Shown one piece after another: positions 11,874-12,530 of a DNA stretch of 12,530 bases (the first letter of the stretch is position 1; every line of letters begins with the position of its first letter). The notes beneath the pieces were generated by a model, which saw nothing but the letters and a program-made list of their open reading frames with translations, was not told where the DNA came from and did not search any database. The translations under genes were made by a program, and so were the position numbers. Origin of the DNA: Deltaproteobacteria bacterium (GTDB lineage: Bacteria; Desulfobacterota; Syntrophia; Syntrophales; UBA5619); contig JAPLJY010000055.1 in assembly GCA_026388345.1 (NCBI GenBank), positions 1 through 12,530 on the forward strand, given 5' to 3'.

Positions 11874-12530
11874 TCATCGCCGCCTTCTCCGAAGAACGTA
11901 GTGCAGCGCCGCGGTGAAGACGATGGTCGTGAGCGTCGATCCCACAGGAAATTCCTGGGCCTTGATCAGGTAGTAGAAGGCGATCCCCGCCGCAAGCGAG
12001 ACGGTGGCCACGGCATCCGCCCGGCGGCCGCGGTTGTCGCACTTCATGACAAAGTAATCGGTGAGGAGGATGGCGATCAGCGGCGAGAAGACCGATCCCA
12101 GCAGATAGAGAAAATCCGTGTACCGCTCGATCGGGAAGATCAACGCGATGGCCGTGCCGATCATGGTAAAGCCCACCGCCGCCATCCGGTCGTTCACCTT
12201 CGGGAAGATGTTGATGAGCGAGATCCCCGCCGAATAGACATCGAGGAAGGTCGTCGTCACCGTGGAGAGACCCAGGATCGCCAGCGCCGTGAGACCCAGA
12301 TTGGCCGCGAGCATGATCTTCGTGGGATCGGGGGATCCGGACAGGATGCCGCCCGCCATCCCGATCACGTACATCCAGCAGCTCCCGACAAAATAGCCGC
12401 AGAACGGGGCGATCAGCGCCCCTTTTTTCGTCCTCGCGAGGGAGGTGTAATCGGAGATGAGGGGAAACCAGCTCAGCGGCATGATGATCGACAGTTCGAA
12501 TCCCATCCCGAAGGCCCCCCTCTGCGGCAC
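11874..12530 (-). CDS. cytX: NCS1-family permease, CytX-like hydroxymethylpyrimidine transporter (C-terminal part)
   Basis: The last 218 or so codons of a membrane transporter whose start lies beyond the right edge; the GTG at 12530 is just where the window cuts the gene. The visible part begins with the conserved MPLSWFPLISDYT segment of the CytX subgroup. It continues through GYFVGSCWMYVIG, STVTTTFLDVYSAG and FLYLLGSVFSPLIAILLTDYF, all in the expected order, and ends in a run of arginines (YVLRRRRR). About six or seven hydrophobic helices are visible. NCS1 permeases import nucleobases and related compounds by cation symport. CytX members are predicted to import the thiamine precursor hydroxymethylpyrimidine, often under a TPP riboswitch, but the upstream region is not in view. 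The stop TGA overlaps the terminus-like sequence of a repeat. A cytosine/purine permease is the main alternative. Confidence 0.75.
   Translation of the reverse strand: MPQRGAFGMGFELSIIMPLSWFPLISDYTSLARTKKGALIAPFCGYFVGSCWMYVIGMAGGILSGSPDPTKIMLAANLGLTALAILGLSTVTTTFLDVYSAGISLINIFPKVNDRMAAVGFTMIGTAIALIFPIERYTDFLYLLGSVFSPLIAILLTDYFVMKCDNRGRRADAVATVSLAAGIAFYYLIKAQEFPVGSTLTTIVFTAALHYVLRRRRR

Overview
The window has two compositional halves. Positions 1 to about 5143 are comparatively AT-rich with plus-strand genes, apart from an insertion-sequence end that reads leftward. Positions 5176-12530 are strongly GC-rich and every gene there is on the minus strand. The mix of proteins (a B12-type radical SAM enzyme next to a multi-domain hybrid histidine kinase, a lipoprotein with a CHAT domain, a SPOR-NlpC/P60 lipoprotein, an HD-type tRNA nucleotidyltransferase, a CytX-like permease) and the style of the dispersed palindromic repeats suggest an anaerobic deltaproteobacterium (Desulfobacterota, perhaps Syntrophales-like). 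This is inference; there is no rRNA or other definitive marker here.

Left half. Positions 1-121 hold the end of an IS3-family element whose transposase orfA runs off the left edge. It abuts the C-terminal remnant of a radical SAM gene (122-699), so that gene looks truncated by the insertion. After a 178-bp AT-rich gap with a small inverted repeat come two closely spaced genes, probably one transcript: a complete B12-binding/radical SAM protein (878-2224) and a 961-aa hybrid sensor kinase (2258-5143). The kinase has an N-terminal cysteine-containing V4R-like sensor, two membrane segments, GAF, PAS, HisKA, HATPase and receiver domains.

Right half, minus strand, listed left to right (so in reverse order of transcription): rmlB/rfbB dTDP-glucose 4,6-dehydratase (5176-6237), a CHAT-domain lipoprotein (6302-8821) whose expected catalytic histidine is an arginine, a SPOR-NlpC/P60 lipoprotein (9187-9975), a CCA-type tRNA nucleotidyltransferase (10268-11608) and the C-terminal part of a CytX/NCS1 permease (11874-12530). 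No function obviously unites these genes. They look like housekeeping and envelope genes separated by repeats.

The most notable structure is a family of about 145-bp palindromic repeats. There is one copy, always in the same orientation, in each of three consecutive intergenic gaps (9014-9186, 10066-10212, 11637-11756). Each can fold into a long hairpin with three invariant tandem G-A/A-G mismatches, and one base pair of the outer stem covaries between copies (G-T, G-C, A-T). That suggests selection on, or ancestry through, a folded RNA or single-stranded DNA. Two repeat termini butt against, or supply, the stop codon of the neighbouring gene. No tRNA, rRNA or CRISPR array was seen.
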